DNA of 64,000 bases from Georgenia wutianyii (GCF_006349365.1 NZ_CP040899.1:2542001-2606000), one strand, 5' to 3'. Counted from the stretch's first letter, positions 8,363 through 18,279 are shown. The notes: generated by a model from the sequence alone, not told the origin. A program made the numbers and translations.

Positions 8363-9976
8363 TCAGTAGCCGTAGACGCCGTCCGGCCAGTGGAGCTCGA
8401 CGCCGTCGGCGATGAGCCGCGACTGGAGCTGGTCCACGAGCGCGGGCTCGGCGTGGACCTGGTGGGGAGTCGTACGGTCCTGCAGGGAGGTCGCGGCGAG
8501 GACGCCCGCGACCTCGCCGATGTTCCACTCGACCGGGTGGAGGCGGTAGCAGCCGTTGGTGATGTGGGTGGTGCCGATGTTCTTGGCCGCGGCCAGCAGG
8601 TTGGTGACCCGCTGGGGGATGAGGGCGCCGAGCGGGATCTCGAAGGGCGCCGAGCCGACGTCGACGTAGTTGTCGCCGCCGGTGGAGGGGTGCAGGTCGA
8701 TGCGGTACATGCCCACGCCCACGCTGTCGGGGTAGCGGCGCGAACCCTGGTCGCCGCGGATCGCGAGGGAGACGTCCTGCTCGCGGATGGTCTCCAGGGC
8801 GCGGATGCGGCGGCCCTCGCGGTGGTAGGGGGCCATCGCCAGGCCGTCCTCGGTGCCCATGACGTCCGGGCGCAGGCGCAGGCCGGGCCAGCCGGTGCCG
8901 CCGTCGGGACGGGGTGCCTCGGTCTGCATCCAGTAGAGCATCGAGAGGCTGAGCTGGCGGGCGTCCTCGAGCCGGGCGGCGGCGACGTCGTCGTCCACGT
9001 CGATGACGGGACCCTCGAAGTAGTCGATGCTCGGCCAGTTGACCAGCGTGATGTCGCTGTCGTAGGTGCCGGGCTCGAAGAGGTCCTTGGCGGCGATGCG
9101 CCGGAAGGTCCACAGGTTCCCGTCACCCGGGTTGAGGCTCTGGTCGGCGAAGACCGACAGCGGCTCGTCGCCCGGGTTGGGCTCGAAGTGCCGCTCGACG
9201 ATCTCCAGCGTGCGGGGGTGCGGGGCGGTCCAGCTCACGAGGTTGGCGCCCCAGAAGTCGGGCCGCACCGAGCGCCAGTGGTCGTACTGGGCCGGCCGCT
9301 CGATGGTGTTGTCCTCCCCCTCGACGTGGTCGAGGGCGAAGCAGATGGACAGCGCCTGGACGTTCTCCGGCTGGGCCTCGGCGGGCGCACTGGGCTCGCC
9401 GGTCTCGGCCGAGGACTCGAAGCCGGTGACGTACTCGGTGCCGGACAGGGGCAGCAGCTCCCCGGTCTCCGTGGCGTCCAGGACGTAGTCGGCGCCGATG
9501 GTGGTCCGCTCCCCCGTGCGCAGGTCCTCGAGGGTGACGGCGCGGATCGCGTCGCCGTCCATCTCGCAGGCGACGGGGCGGCGGTGCATGAGGATGCGCA
9601 GCCGTCCGCCGGAGACGTAGGGGGCGAGCATCTCGTCGATGACGGCGACGGCCACGCGCGGCTCGTGGCACAGCTTGCTCACCCAGCCGGCGCCGGGGTT
9701 GAGGTCGTGCTTGCGGCGGGCCGCCTCCTTGAGGGGGTAGGTGCGGCGGTAGTAGTCCCGGATGCCGTCGCGGAAGCGCCGGTAGGAGGCGGTGCAGCCG
9801 AAGTCCTCGATCCACGGGTGCTCGTCCGGCGGGACCGCCTGGGACGTCGACTGACCGCCGAGCCAGGCGAACTCCTCGGTGAGGACGACGTGCGCGCCGT
9901 GCCGGAGCGCGCCGAGGGCCGCGGCGACGCCGCCGAGACCTCCGCCGACGACGAGTACCTGGGTGCGAAGTTCCAC
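8363..9976 (-). CDS. FAD-dependent oxidoreductase (FAD_oxidored type)
   Basis: This is a 537-residue soluble flavoprotein. Its N-terminal dinucleotide fold VVGGGLGGVAAALGALRHG (about 9-27) is followed by LGGQSTSQAVPPDEHPWIED, a pattern I associate with the FAD_oxidored (PF12831-like) family in polysaccharide-utilisation loci. The later segment TGELLPLSG and the C-terminal NIGTTHITNGCYRLHPVEWN fit the same family. The start is a GTG behind AGAAAGG, only 3 bp after the LacI gene stops. It may oxidise or isomerise an imported sugar or uronate, but the substrate is unknown. Confidence 0.82.
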   Translation of the reverse strand: MELRTQVLVVGGGLGGVAAALGALRHGAHVVLTEEFAWLGGQSTSQAVPPDEHPWIEDFGCTASYRRFRDGIRDYYRRTYPLKEAARRKHDLNPGAGWVSKLCHEPRVAVAVIDEMLAPYVSGGRLRILMHRRPVACEMDGDAIRAVTLEDLRTGERTTIGADYVLDATETGELLPLSGTEYVTGFESSAETGEPSAPAEAQPENVQALSICFALDHVEGEDNTIERPAQYDHWRSVRPDFWGANLVSWTAPHPRTLEIVERHFEPNPGDEPLSVFADQSLNPGDGNLWTFRRIAAKDLFEPGTYDSDITLVNWPSIDYFEGPVIDVDDDVAAARLEDARQLSLSMLYWMQTEAPRPDGGTGWPGLRLRPDVMGTEDGLAMAPYHREGRRIRALETIREQDVSLAIRGDQGSRRYPDSVGVGMYRIDLHPSTGGDNYVDVGSAPFEIPLGALIPQRVTNLLAAAKNIGTTHITNGCYRLHPVEWNIGEVAGVLAATSLQDRTTPHQVHAEPALVDQLQSRLIADGVELHWPDGVYGY

Positions 9977-9979
9977 CAG

Positions 9980-11053
9980 CTATGCCTTTCTGTTGGGCTC
10001 GGGCCGGGTGTCCGGCGCGGGGCACGGGGCGACGGTCGCCCCGTCGACGAGGGTGCAGGGGATGGAGACCTGGAGGTCGTCCGGGTCGGCGGGCTCCGCC
10101 GCCAGCTGGCGCAGGACGATGCGCAGCGCGTGCGCTCCCATCTCCCAGCGCGGGATGAGGAAGCCGGTCCAGTCGACGTCCTCGCCGTCGGGACGCTCGG
10201 GGTCCCCGAGGCGGGCGATGGACAGGTCGCGCGGGACGTCCAGGCCACGGGCGAGCGCGGCGCGGCGCAGCGGGGCGGCGAGGTCGGAGGTGACGACGGC
10301 GGCGGTCACTCCCCCGCCCTCGAGCGCGTCGAGGAGCTGGCCGGAGGTGAGGTCCGGCGCGTCGAAGGTCACCGGCTGCAGCCCGGCGGAGGACATCGCG
10401 TCGCGGTAGCCGCGGGCACGGTCCTCGATCGACTCGTGGCCGGTGAACTCGTTGACGAGCGCGATGCGTCGGTGGCCGAGGGCGAGCAGCCGCTCGACGA
10501 CGGCGCCGGTCGCCTCCCCGTACGCGGCGGCCGCGTAGGGTGCCTGACCACCCGGGGCCTCGCGGCGCCCGACGAAGGCGAAGGGGAAGTCCTGGCGCAG
10601 GAGCTCGGTGAGGTCCTCCGGGTAGCTGCCGCGCCCGAGGAGCACGCAGCCGTCGGCCACGCGCAGGCGGGCGACCCGCCCGGTGGAGACGAGGCTCTTG
10701 CCCACGCGCCCGGACATCGAGGTGAACATGAGGAGGTCGACGCCGGAGCGCTCGGCCTCGTCCTCGACGCCCTCCATGAACGGGTAGTAGAAGTCGGCCG
10801 CCGCGTGGGGGAAGACCGGCTCGTAGGTGTAGATCCCGACGATCGAGCTGCGCCCGCCGGCGAGCCGCTGGGCGCTGGGGTTGGCCGCGTACCCGGTGAC
10901 GGCGATCGCGTCGAGCACCTTGTCGCGGACCTCGGCGCTCACCCGGCGCTGGGCCACGCCCGTGCCGTTGAGGACCATCGACACCGTGGTCTGGCTGACG
11001 CCCGCGAGGCGCGCCACATCGGCCTGCGTCGCGCGCCGTCCCTTGACCACCAT
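9980..11053 (-). CDS. LacI-family transcriptional repressor
   Basis: This is a 357-residue regulator. The N-terminal helix-turn-helix (TQADVARLAGVSQTTVSMVL) and hinge (NPSAQRLAGGRSSIVGIY) are textbook LacI/GalR, and a periplasmic-binding-protein-like sugar pocket follows. The start ATG is preceded by AAGGAG. It heads a minus-strand run with the oxidoreductase, the importer and the DUF4127 gene, and is divergent from the secreted enzyme. Two candidate operators sharing GTTTTGCGTA lie in the intervening 216 bp, so it probably controls both directions in response to a sugar. Confidence 0.92.
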   Translation of the reverse strand: MVVKGRRATQADVARLAGVSQTTVSMVLNGTGVAQRRVSAEVRDKVLDAIAVTGYAANPSAQRLAGGRSSIVGIYTYEPVFPHAAADFYYPFMEGVEDEAERSGVDLLMFTSMSGRVGKSLVSTGRVARLRVADGCVLLGRGSYPEDLTELLRQDFPFAFVGRREAPGGQAPYAAAAYGEATGAVVERLLALGHRRIALVNEFTGHESIEDRARGYRDAMSSAGLQPVTFDAPDLTSGQLLDALEGGGVTAAVVTSDLAAPLRRAALARGLDVPRDLSIARLGDPERPDGEDVDWTGFLIPRWEMGAHALRIVLRQLAAEPADPDDLQVSIPCTLVDGATVAPCPAPDTRPEPNRKA

Positions 11054-11090
11054 GTCGTCTCCTTCGACCTCGTGCTGCGCAAGAGAATCG

Positions 11091-11106
11091 GGTTTTGCGT
11101 AAAACC
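11091..11106. promoter_or_regulatory. Candidate LacI operator 1
   Basis: GGTTTTGCGTAAAACC has perfect 6-bp arms around GCGT, 37 bp upstream of the lacI start. AT-rich arms stand out in this GC-rich intergenic region. The decamer GTTTTGCGTA recurs 99 bp away at 11191, which argues for a regulator-binding sequence. Confidence 0.55.
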
Positions 11107-11190
11107 ACAACCTCGCCACAGGCGCCGGGTCATGCGCACAACGTGATGATCCGTCCGACCGCTGTTCGCCCGGTGGCCGAAACCCTTGTT

Positions 11191-11207
11191 GTTTTGCGTA
11201 TGACGCA
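11191..11207. promoter_or_regulatory. Candidate LacI operator 2
   Basis: A second GTTTTGCGTA (11191-11200) runs into an inverted repeat TGCGT-ATG-ACGCA (11195-11207). It lies 63 bp upstream of the secreted propeller gene. Paired operators at this distance would allow a repression loop across the divergent promoters. Binding is inferred. Confidence 0.5.
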
Positions 11208-11269
11208 GTTCGATGCCGAGCACACCGACGAGGTCCGTGAAGGCGCGGACCCGGACAGGAGAGGACCCG

Positions 11270-13576
11270 ATGAGAACGAGAACACGGGGGACGCTCGCGC
11301 TCGCCGTCACCGCAGCGCTGGCCATGGGAGTGGTCGCCGGCGGCTCCGCGACCGCCGCCCCACCGACGGTGGTGGGCGCCGCTGTGAGCGAGGCGCCGAC
11401 CCAGGAGGACCTCCCGGTCTTCCAGTACCAGGGCATCATCACCGACAAGGAGACGATGTCGTACAACCCGACCGACGAGTACATCTTCCCCAGCGTCTTC
11501 CACGCCGGGGCCCACCTGGAGGACCCCCTCGCCGAGTGGTACCTCTACCTCGGCCCGCACGACGCCCCGGGCGGCATCGTCCTCATGTACGCCGACTCAC
11601 TCGCCGGCCCGTGGACGGAGCACGAGGGCGGACCGGTCATCGCCAACGAGTGGGACGACCACTACTCGGTCTCCCACGTGGCCACTGCCGAACCCTTCTG
11701 GCACCCGGAGGAGGACCGGCTCTACGTCTACTTCCACGGGGAGAACACGACGACGCGGTACGCGACGTCCTCGGACGGCGTCCACTTCGACTACGGCGGT
11801 GTCGCCGTGACGACCGCCCAGGGCGGGGAGGGGATCACCGAGACCTCCTACGCGCGGGTCTTCGAGCACCCCGACGCGACCTCGCCCTATGCGTACGCGA
11901 TGTTCTACATGGACAACACGACGCAGGACATCCGGCGTATCCGCGTCGCGGAGTCCTACGACGGTCGCGAGTGGGACGTGCGCCCCGAGCCGCTCGTCGT
12001 CCCCGGAGCCGCCGAGGGCCAGAACGTCTCGAGCGCGAACCTCTGGGAGTGGGAGGGGCAGCTGTACGTCATCTACCACGCGTCGTCGGGCAAGATCCAC
12101 GCTCGCACCGTCGATGACGCGCTCACCGAGACCGGCCCGACCTGGACCCTTCACGAGGCGAGCGGCGTCGGGGACGACACAGGTCGCGTGGCGGCGCCGG
12201 ACATCGTCACGGACGAGACCGGCACCTACCTGTTCTACGAGTCCGGCGACCGGCTCGGCGCGACGATCAAGTACGCCAAGCTCGACCCCGACGCCGTGCG
12301 GGAACCCGCTCCCGGCGTCGACCCCGACCCGCTGCGCCGGCAGTGCAGCGGCGCCGCGTCCGACGAGTTCGACGCGACAGCCCTCGACCCGGAGCTGTGG
12401 TCAGCCGGCGAGCGGACGGAGGCGAGCCGCCACGAGCTGAGGGACGGCTCGCTCGTCCTGCCGACCTACCGCGCGGGCGTCAACGGGGCCCCGCTGCTCC
12501 TCCAGGAGCTGCCCGACGGCCCGTGGGAGGTGACGACCGAGGTGAGCGTCGCGCCGACGGAGCCGTTCCAGCAGGCCGGCCTCCTGCTCTACGCCGACGA
12601 CGCCAACTACGCCAAGCTCGACCTCGTCCACGGCTCGGCGGGCCTGCGTCTGGAGTACATCCTGCGGACGAACGGGAGCGACCGGAACACCGGCTTCGAC
12701 TCCGTCACCCCGGGCGACCGGGTCGGTGACCAGCTGTGGCTCAGGCTCACCAGCGACGGCGACACCGCCCTCGCGTCCGTCTCCTTCGACGGCGAGACCT
12801 TCGAGCCGTGGGGCCGGCCGGTGGACCTCGACCGGCTCTCCCCCACGGCGATCGGCCCCTTCGCCATGAGGGGGGCCACTGCTGCCCCGGAGATCGAGGC
12901 CTCCTTCGCGTGGCTGCGGTGGACCCCGACCGCCGCGGAGCAGACCGCCTGCGACGAGGAGCTCACCGTGCCCGAGGCGCCGGCCGACGACGAGTCCGCC
13001 GCCCCCGGCCGAGCCGTCCTGCGCACGACGAGCGGCTGGGCGCACGGCCTCCACGACGGGAGCTTCGAGGTGCTCCTCGACCTGTGGTGGGGCACCAACG
13101 GCAGCGTCTTCGCGCTCTACGAGAACGGCCGCCTCATCGCCGTCGAGGAGCTCGCGCTGCGCACGCCGCACGCCCAGTCGCTCCGCGTCCCGGTCACCGG
13201 GCGGCCGGACGGGACGTACGTGTACAGCGGTGTGCTCCTCAACTCCCGGGGGGCGACGGAGACGGCACCGGTCACCGTCGTCGTCGACGACGCGGCCCCT
13301 GGTACTCCCGTGCTCAGCCACGACAACTGGGACGGGGACGGCGCGTTCACCGTGACCGCGAACCTGTGGTGGGGGACGAATGCGACGTCCTACCGGATCC
13401 TCGAGGACGGGGTGGTGGTCGCCGAGGGGGCGCTCACGGCCGCGACGCCCGGTGCCCAGCAGGCGACGGCGACGGTGACCGGCCGAGCACCGGGCAGCCA
13501 CACGTACGTGGCCGAGCTGACCAACGCGGCCGGGAGGACGGTGAGCGCGCCGCTCGCGGTGCCCGTCCGCCGGTAG
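11270..13576 (+). CDS. Secreted five-bladed beta-propeller glycosidase-like protein
   Basis: This is a 768-residue exported protein. Residues 1-30 are a Sec signal ending ATAA. Residues 45-345 resemble the GH43/GH117-like propeller, with repeated motifs such as IVLMYADSLAGPWTEH and RYATSSDGVHFDYGG. Residues 360-560 resemble a DUF1349 concanavalin-like accessory domain (SDEFDATALDPELW). The tail holds two beta domains of about 90 residues, each carrying NG or NA after WWGT (near 607 and 702), like carbohydrate-binding modules in chitinases. The start is the ATG after GGAGAGG. It probably attacks an external glycan whose products feed the importer on the other strand; I cannot assign the linkage. 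Confidence 0.75.
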   Translation: MRTRTRGTLALAVTAALAMGVVAGGSATAAPPTVVGAAVSEAPTQEDLPVFQYQGIITDKETMSYNPTDEYIFPSVFHAGAHLEDPLAEWYLYLGPHDAPGGIVLMYADSLAGPWTEHEGGPVIANEWDDHYSVSHVATAEPFWHPEEDRLYVYFHGENTTTRYATSSDGVHFDYGGVAVTTAQGGEGITETSYARVFEHPDATSPYAYAMFYMDNTTQDIRRIRVAESYDGREWDVRPEPLVVPGAAEGQNVSSANLWEWEGQLYVIYHASSGKIHARTVDDALTETGPTWTLHEASGVGDDTGRVAAPDIVTDETGTYLFYESGDRLGATIKYAKLDPDAVREPAPGVDPDPLRRQCSGAASDEFDATALDPELWSAGERTEASRHELRDGSLVLPTYRAGVNGAPLLLQELPDGPWEVTTEVSVAPTEPFQQAGLLLYADDANYAKLDLVHGSAGLRLEYILRTNGSDRNTGFDSVTPGDRVGDQLWLRLTSDGDTALASVSFDGETFEPWGRPVDLDRLSPTAIGPFAMRGATAAPEIEASFAWLRWTPTAAEQTACDEELTVPEAPADDESAAPGRAVLRTTSGWAHGLHDGSFEVLLDLWWGTNGSVFALYENGRLIAVEELALRTPHAQSLRVPVTGRPDGTYVYSGVLLNSRGATETAPVTVVVDDAAPGTPVLSHDNWDGDGAFTVTANLWWGTNATSYRILEDGVVVAEGALTAATPGAQQATATVTGRAPGSHTYVAELTNAAGRTVSAPLAVPVRR

Positions 13577-13585
13577 CCCGGCACT

Positions 13586-13649
13586 GTGCGCCCGTTCCCT
13601 GCACCGTGCGCCCCGTCCAGCGGGCGCACGGTGCGAGGAACGGGCGCAC
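13586..13649. repeat. Nested-hairpin intergenic repeat, copy B
   Basis: The outer stem GTGCGCCCGTTCC (13586-13598) pairs with 13637-13649, and the inner stem GCACCGTGCGCCC (13601-13613) pairs with 13622-13634. All 26 pairs are perfect. The element has the same architecture and the same GTGCGCCCG core as copy A at 3129-3196 and again lies between convergent genes. It is a likely bidirectional terminator. Confidence 0.78.
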
Positions 13650-13674
13650 GGTCGGCGCGAGGAGGCCGGCCGGC

Positions 13675-14097
13675 TCAGGTCCGCCAGGGGATGCCGAGGA
13701 TCGTGTCCGGCGGCGGGCCGAGCTCGTCCGGCGGGACGTGCGGGGGCCGCTCGCCGGGCCACCGCGGGCCGACCCAGATCCGCCACAGCCCCTCGTGCTC
13801 CAGGAGCCGCCCGACGGCGGTCAGGGAGGCGGGGCGGGCGGCGGCGAGCTGGCTGCGCAGCTCCGGCGCGTGCTCGGCCGGGACGAAGCCGACGATGACG
13901 TTGTGCCACAGCACGACGACGCGCCCCTCGGCGCCGTCCTGGAGCAGCAGCTCGGCGCGGGTCTCCCCCGGTGCGCGGGACGTGCGCCGGGCCTCGTCGA
14001 CGGACCGCTGGAGGGCCCGCGCCTCGGCGCACCAGAACCCCTCGGGCACGTCAGCGGGCACCGGGGGTGGTGTGCGGCGGAAGAGGCTCACCCGCAC
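13675..14097 (-). CDS. Hypothetical protein, 140 aa
   Basis: I do not recognise this family. The protein is soluble and rich in Pro, Arg and Glu, opens with RRTPPPVPADVPEGFWCAEA, and has a central beta-like stretch RVVVLWHNVIVGFVPAEH followed by a conserved-looking GLWRIWVGPRWPGERP. The central stretch could belong to a small HIRAN-like or OB-like fold, but that is speculation. The start is GTG (no ATG fits). It is 28 bp upstream of, and on the same strand as, no obvious partner; the sugar importer downstream has its own regulated leader gene. Confidence 0.6.
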   Translation of the reverse strand: MRVSLFRRTPPPVPADVPEGFWCAEARALQRSVDEARRTSRAPGETRAELLLQDGAEGRVVVLWHNVIVGFVPAEHAPELRSQLAAARPASLTAVGRLLEHEGLWRIWVGPRWPGERPPHVPPDELGPPPDTILGIPWRT

Positions 14098-14125
14098 ATC
14101 ATCCCCGGTGCCCGCGGAATCTTGC

Positions 14126-15295
14126 TCAGCGGCCCCCGCGCCGCTTGCTCAGCAGGTCGAAGGCCACGGCCACGAGGAGCACCAGCCCCTTGATCACCTG
14201 CTGCCAGGCCGGGTCGACCGCCATGATCGACAGGCCCATGTTGAGCACGCCCATGATGAGCGCACCGACGATGGCGCCGGAGATCTTGCCGACGCCGCCG
14301 CTCACCGCTGTGCCACCGATGAACGCCGCCGCGATCGCGTCGAGCTCGAACATGTTGCCCGCGGCCGCGACACCGGCACCCGCGCGCGAGGTCGTCACGA
14401 CGCCGGCCAGTGCCGCCAGCATGCCCATGTTGACGAAGACCATGAAGTCCACGCGCTTGGTGTTGATGCCGGAGAGCATCGCGGCCTGGAGGTTGCCACC
14501 GACGGCGTAGATGTGCCGGCCGAACACCGTCCGGTTCATCACGAAGGAGTAGATGATCACCAGCACGCCGATGATCACGAGGACGATCGGGGTGCCGCCC
14601 GCGCTCCGCGCGAGCAGGTAGGTGATGAACGCGATCAGCCCCGAGGACACCACGAGACGCCCGAGGAACGCCACGAACGGCTCCACCGCGAGGTCGTGCT
14701 TGCGCTTGGCGACCCGGCTGCGCACCTGCCCGATGACCACGCCCGCGATGGCGAAGGCGCCGATGAGCAGGGTGACGACGTCGAGGTTGGCGACGTAGCC
14801 CAGGACGTCGGGCAGCGAGCCGTTGGAGATGGCGTTGAACGGTCGCGGCAGGCCGGCCACCGTCGTCCCGACGAGGACGATCGCCAGCCCGCGGAAGATG
14901 AGCATTCCGGCGAGCGTGACGATGAACGCCGGGATGCCGACGTAGGCGACCCAGAAGCCCTGCCAGCACCCGATGAGGGCGCCGAGGACGAGCGCAGCGA
15001 CGACGGCGAGCAGCCACGGCACGTCGTAGCTGTTCATGAGGATCGCCGTCACGCCACCGACGAAGGCCACGACCGAACCGACCGACAGGTCGATGTGCCT
15101 GGCCACGATCACCATGACCATGCCGATCGCCAGGATCATCACGTAGGCGTTCTGCTGGATGAGGCTGGCGACGTTGTTCGGGACCAGCAGCAGCCCGTCG
15201 GTGAGGATCTGGAAAAGGACGACGATGGCGACGAGCGCGATCATGATCCCGTACTGCCGGACGTTCCGGCTGAGGTACTGCGTCAGCTCGCTCAT
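14126..15295 (-). CDS. mmsB: Monosaccharide ABC transporter permease (GguB/MmsB/XylH type)
   Basis: This 389-residue multi-helix permease belongs to the CUT2 family. The segment [19 protein letters not shown] and the late EAA-like region [21 protein letters not shown] are characteristic, and the overall sequence matches the multiple-monosaccharide branch (GguB/MmsB). The start overlaps the ATPase stop in an ATGA, so the two are translationally coupled. It is the last gene of a binding protein-ATPase-permease operon. Confidence 0.88.
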   Translation of the reverse strand: MSELTQYLSRNVRQYGIMIALVAIVVLFQILTDGLLLVPNNVASLIQQNAYVMILAIGMVMVIVARHIDLSVGSVVAFVGGVTAILMNSYDVPWLLAVVAALVLGALIGCWQGFWVAYVGIPAFIVTLAGMLIFRGLAIVLVGTTVAGLPRPFNAISNGSLPDVLGYVANLDVVTLLIGAFAIAGVVIGQVRSRVAKRKHDLAVEPFVAFLGRLVVSSGLIAFITYLLARSAGGTPIVLVIIGVLVIIYSFVMNRTVFGRHIYAVGGNLQAAMLSGINTKRVDFMVFVNMGMLAALAGVVTTSRAGAGVAAAGNMFELDAIAAAFIGGTAVSGGVGKISGAIVGALIMGVLNMGLSIMAVDPAWQQVIKGLVLLVAVAFDLLSKRRGGR

Positions 15296-16842
15296 CGCGA
15301 GACACCTTCCCTGTCCATGGTCATGAGCTGCATGAGCCGCTCCTGAGTGGCTTCCTCGCGGGGCACGACACCCGTGATCCGCCCTTCGCTCATCGCGTAG
15401 ATGCGGTCACAGATGCCGAGCAGCTCGGGTAGTTCGGAGGAGATGACGAGCACGCCCTTGCCCGCGGCGGCGAGCTCGTTGATCACCTGGTAGATCTCGT
15501 ACTTCGCCCCGACGTCGATGCCGCGGGTCGGCTCGTCGAGGATGAGGACCTCAGGCCCGGTGTAGATCCACTTGCTCAGCGCGACCTTCTGCTGGTTGCC
15601 TCCGGACAGCTGCCCGACGATCGACTGCACCGTCGGGGTCTTGATCCGCAGGTCCCGGCGGTACCCGTCGGCCACCGCCGTCTCCTTGTTCTGGTCGATG
15701 ACGCCGAGCTGTGCCAGCGCCTGGAGGTTGGCGACCGACACGTTCCGGCAGACGTCCTGGATGAGGTTGAGGCCGAATCGCTTGCGGTCCTCCGAGGCGT
15801 AGGCGATGCCGTGGCGGATCGCGTGCGCGACCGTCGTCGCCTTGACCTCCTCCCCGCGGACGAAGAGGTGGCCGTCGACGAGCGTGCCGTAGGCGCGGCC
15901 GAACACGGACATGGCGAGCTCCGTGCGCCCGGCGCCGATGAGCCCGGCGAGGCCGACGACCTCGCCGCGGCGCACGTCCAGGGAGGCACCGTCGACGACG
16001 AGGCGGTTTTGGTCGATGGGGTGGCGCACGGTCCAGCCCTCGACCCGCAGCACCTCCTCACCGATCCGGGGGGTGCGCTCGGGGTACCGGTGCTCGAGCT
16101 CGCGGCCGACCATGAGGCGGATGATCTCGTCCTCGGTCACCGGCTCCGGGCCGTGCATGTCGAGGGTCTTGATCGTGGAGCCGTCGCGCAGGACGGTGAC
16201 GGAGTCGGCGATGGCCCCGATCTCGTTGAGCTTGTGGGAGATCATGATCATCGTCATCCCCTGCTCCTTCAGCTGTCGCATGAGCTGGAGCAGGTGGGCG
16301 CTGTCCTCGTCGTTCAGGGCCGCTGTGGGCTCGTCGAGGATGAGGAGGCGCACCTCCTTGGACAACGCCTTGGCGATCTCCACGAGCTGCTGGTGGCCGA
16401 CGCCGAGGTCGACGATCTTGTCGTCCGGCTCGGCCGCGAGACCGACGCGAGCCATGAGCTTGGCGGCCTCGCTGTTCGTCGTGTTCCAGTCGATGACGCC
16501 CACGCGGGACCGCTCGTTGCCCAGGAAGATGTTCTCCGCGACCGAGAGGTACGGGCTGAGCGCGAGCTCCTGGTGGATGATGACGATCCCGCGCTGCTCG
16601 CTGTCGCGGATGGAGCGGAACTCGCAGGGTTCTCCCGCGAACAGGATCTCGCCGTCGTAGCTCCCGTGGGGGTAGACGCCGGACAGGACGTTCATCAGCG
16701 TCGACTTGCCGGCGCCGTTCTCGCCGACGATCGCGTGGACCTCGCCGCGCTTGACGACCAGGTCGACGTCCGTGAGCGCCTTGACGCCCGGGAACGTCTT
16801 GGTGATGCTCCGCATCTCGAGGATGGGTGGTTCTGTGACCAT
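15292..16842 (-). CDS. mmsA: Monosaccharide ABC transporter ATP-binding protein (MmsA/GguA type)
   Basis: This 516-residue protein has tandem ABC domains, as in all CUT2 importers. The first half has a full Walker A (GENGAGKST), [16 protein letters not shown] and the H-loop SHKL. The second half has a degenerate P-loop ([10 protein letters not shown]), with LSGGNQQK and [10 protein letters not shown] intact, which is the known asymmetry of this family. It lies 64 bp downstream of the binding-protein gene and overlaps the permease start. Confidence 0.92.
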   Translation of the reverse strand: MVTEPPILEMRSITKTFPGVKALTDVDLVVKRGEVHAIVGENGAGKSTLMNVLSGVYPHGSYDGEILFAGEPCEFRSIRDSEQRGIVIIHQELALSPYLSVAENIFLGNERSRVGVIDWNTTNSEAAKLMARVGLAAEPDDKIVDLGVGHQQLVEIAKALSKEVRLLILDEPTAALNDEDSAHLLQLMRQLKEQGMTMIMISHKLNEIGAIADSVTVLRDGSTIKTLDMHGPEPVTEDEIIRLMVGRELEHRYPERTPRIGEEVLRVEGWTVRHPIDQNRLVVDGASLDVRRGEVVGLAGLIGAGRTELAMSVFGRAYGTLVDGHLFVRGEEVKATTVAHAIRHGIAYASEDRKRFGLNLIQDVCRNVSVANLQALAQLGVIDQNKETAVADGYRRDLRIKTPTVQSIVGQLSGGNQQKVALSKWIYTGPEVLILDEPTRGIDVGAKYEIYQVINELAAAGKGVLVISSELPELLGICDRIYAMSEGRITGVVPREEATQERLMQLMTMDREGVSR

Positions 16843-16906
16843 GACAGTCCTTGGGGTCGACGGCGTCCGCCCCGCCCAGTCCGGGACGGGGCGGACGCCA
16901 AGGGGG

Positions 16907-18052
16907 TCAGAGCCCGAGCTCTTCCGCGGTGTAGAACTGCGACTCGACGAGCGCGGACTCGACGGTGTCGGACGTGACGACCTGCGGGGCCAGGAGGTAG
17001 GCCGGCACGACCTTCACGCCGTTGTCGTAGGTCTCGGTGTCGTTGACCTCGACCTCCTCACCGGAGGTGATCTGGTCGATCATCGTGGCGACCTGGTCAC
17101 CGAGGCTGCGGGTGTCCTTCCAGACCGTCATCGACTGCATGCCCTCGAGCATGTTCTTGACGTTGGCGAGGTCCGCGTCCTGGCCGGTGACGATCGGCCA
17201 GTTCTCCCCCGGCGTGTAGCCGGCGGCGTCGAGGGCCTGCTCGATGCCCAGGGCGAGCGAGTCGTTCGGGGACAGGACGACGTCGACCTCGTCGTTGGCG
17301 TAGAAGGAGTTCAGCCGGTTCTCCATCTCGGACTGGGCCGTCTGCGAGCTCCAGCCCTGGATGCCGATGGAGGTCCACTCGTCGTTGGTCGCCGGCGCCT
17401 TGCCGGAGGGCACGACCAGCTGCCCGGACTCGATGTACGGGCTGAGCACGTCCCAGGCCCCGGAGAAGAAGAACGCCGCGTTGTTGTCGTCCGGCGAGCC
17501 GGCGAACGGCTCGAGGTTGAACGGGCCCGCCTCGCCGTCCTCCAGGCCGAGCTGCTCGACGATGTACTCGCCCTGGAGCTGGCCGACCTCGTAGTTGTCG
17601 AAGGTCGCGTAGTAGTCGACGTTCTCGCTGCCGTTGATGAGGCGGTCGTAGGCGATGACGGTGGTGCCGGCTGCCTCGGCCTGCTCGAGCACCGGCCCGA
17701 GGGCGGTGCCGTCGATCGAGGCGACGACGAGGATGTCGGCGCCCTGGTTGATCATGTTCTGCAGCTGGGTGATCTGCTGGTCGACCTCGTTGTCCGCGTA
17801 CTGCAGGGAGGTCTCGTAGCCGCGCTCCTTAAGCAGCGACTCGAGGTGGGTGCCGTCGTTGTTCCAGCGCTCGAGGGAGCGGGTGGGCATGGCGATGCCG
17901 ATCAGCTCACCACCACCCTCGGCCTGCTCGGTCGAGCCGGCGGCAGTGTCGCCCTCGTTCTCGGGGGTCCGCTCGGAGGAACAGGCGGCGCTCGTGAGCA
18001 CGAGCGCGAAGCCTGCGAGAGCGGCGGCCACCCTGGTGGTTCTGGTCGACAT
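16907..18052 (-). CDS. chvE: ChvE-type multiple-monosaccharide-binding lipoprotein
   Basis: This 381-residue lipoprotein has lipobox TSAAC with Cys24. The mature part has the family 4 sugar-binding fold, and [20 protein letters not shown] is strongly ChvE-like. ChvE relatives bind several aldoses such as galactose, arabinose, glucose and xylose. I chose the ATG at 18052, nine bases after GAGAAGGG; the longer frame upstream has no protein-like sequence. An inverted repeat about 100 bp upstream (18151-18165) may be its operator. Confidence 0.88.
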   Translation of the reverse strand: MSTRTTRVAAALAGFALVLTSAACSSERTPENEGDTAAGSTEQAEGGGELIGIAMPTRSLERWNNDGTHLESLLKERGYETSLQYADNEVDQQITQLQNMINQGADILVVASIDGTALGPVLEQAEAAGTTVIAYDRLINGSENVDYYATFDNYEVGQLQGEYIVEQLGLEDGEAGPFNLEPFAGSPDDNNAAFFFSGAWDVLSPYIESGQLVVPSGKAPATNDEWTSIGIQGWSSQTAQSEMENRLNSFYANDEVDVVLSPNDSLALGIEQALDAAGYTPGENWPIVTGQDADLANVKNMLEGMQSMTVWKDTRSLGDQVATMIDQITSGEEVEVNDTETYDNGVKVVPAYLLAPQVVTSDTVESALVESQFYTAEELGL

Positions 18053-18150
18053 GGAGCATGCCCTTCTCGTTGGAGTCGTCAGTGTCTCCGCCCTCTCGAC
18101 CTCGTCGCGGTCGCTGAGGGTGGGGGCTGGGCCGCGACGCGACCCGCTTT

Positions 18151-18165
18151 GTTGTGTGGAACAAC
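18151..18165. promoter_or_regulatory. Candidate operator upstream of chvE operon
   Basis: GTTGTGTGGAACAAC has perfect 5-bp arms around GTGGA in the 227-bp gap before chvE. Similar TTGT/ACAA inverted repeats are bound by ROK or LacI sugar repressors in other bacteria. No such regulator gene is adjacent, so a regulator encoded elsewhere would be needed. Confidence 0.4.
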
Positions 18166-18279
18166 TTACCCCGCCGTCGATCCGGACGTTGCCCAGACGT
18201 CCCACGTCATCCTCCTTGAGGAGGAGTAGAATTCGGCGCCTCTTGCCCGGCCCGACGTCGCCGCGGCGGGGTGGACGGG

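Noticed and set aside
18053..18240. N-terminal remnant of a ROK regulator upstream of chvE
   Set aside because: A short stretch looks faintly like an HTH lead-in, but it is not long enough or clear enough to support.
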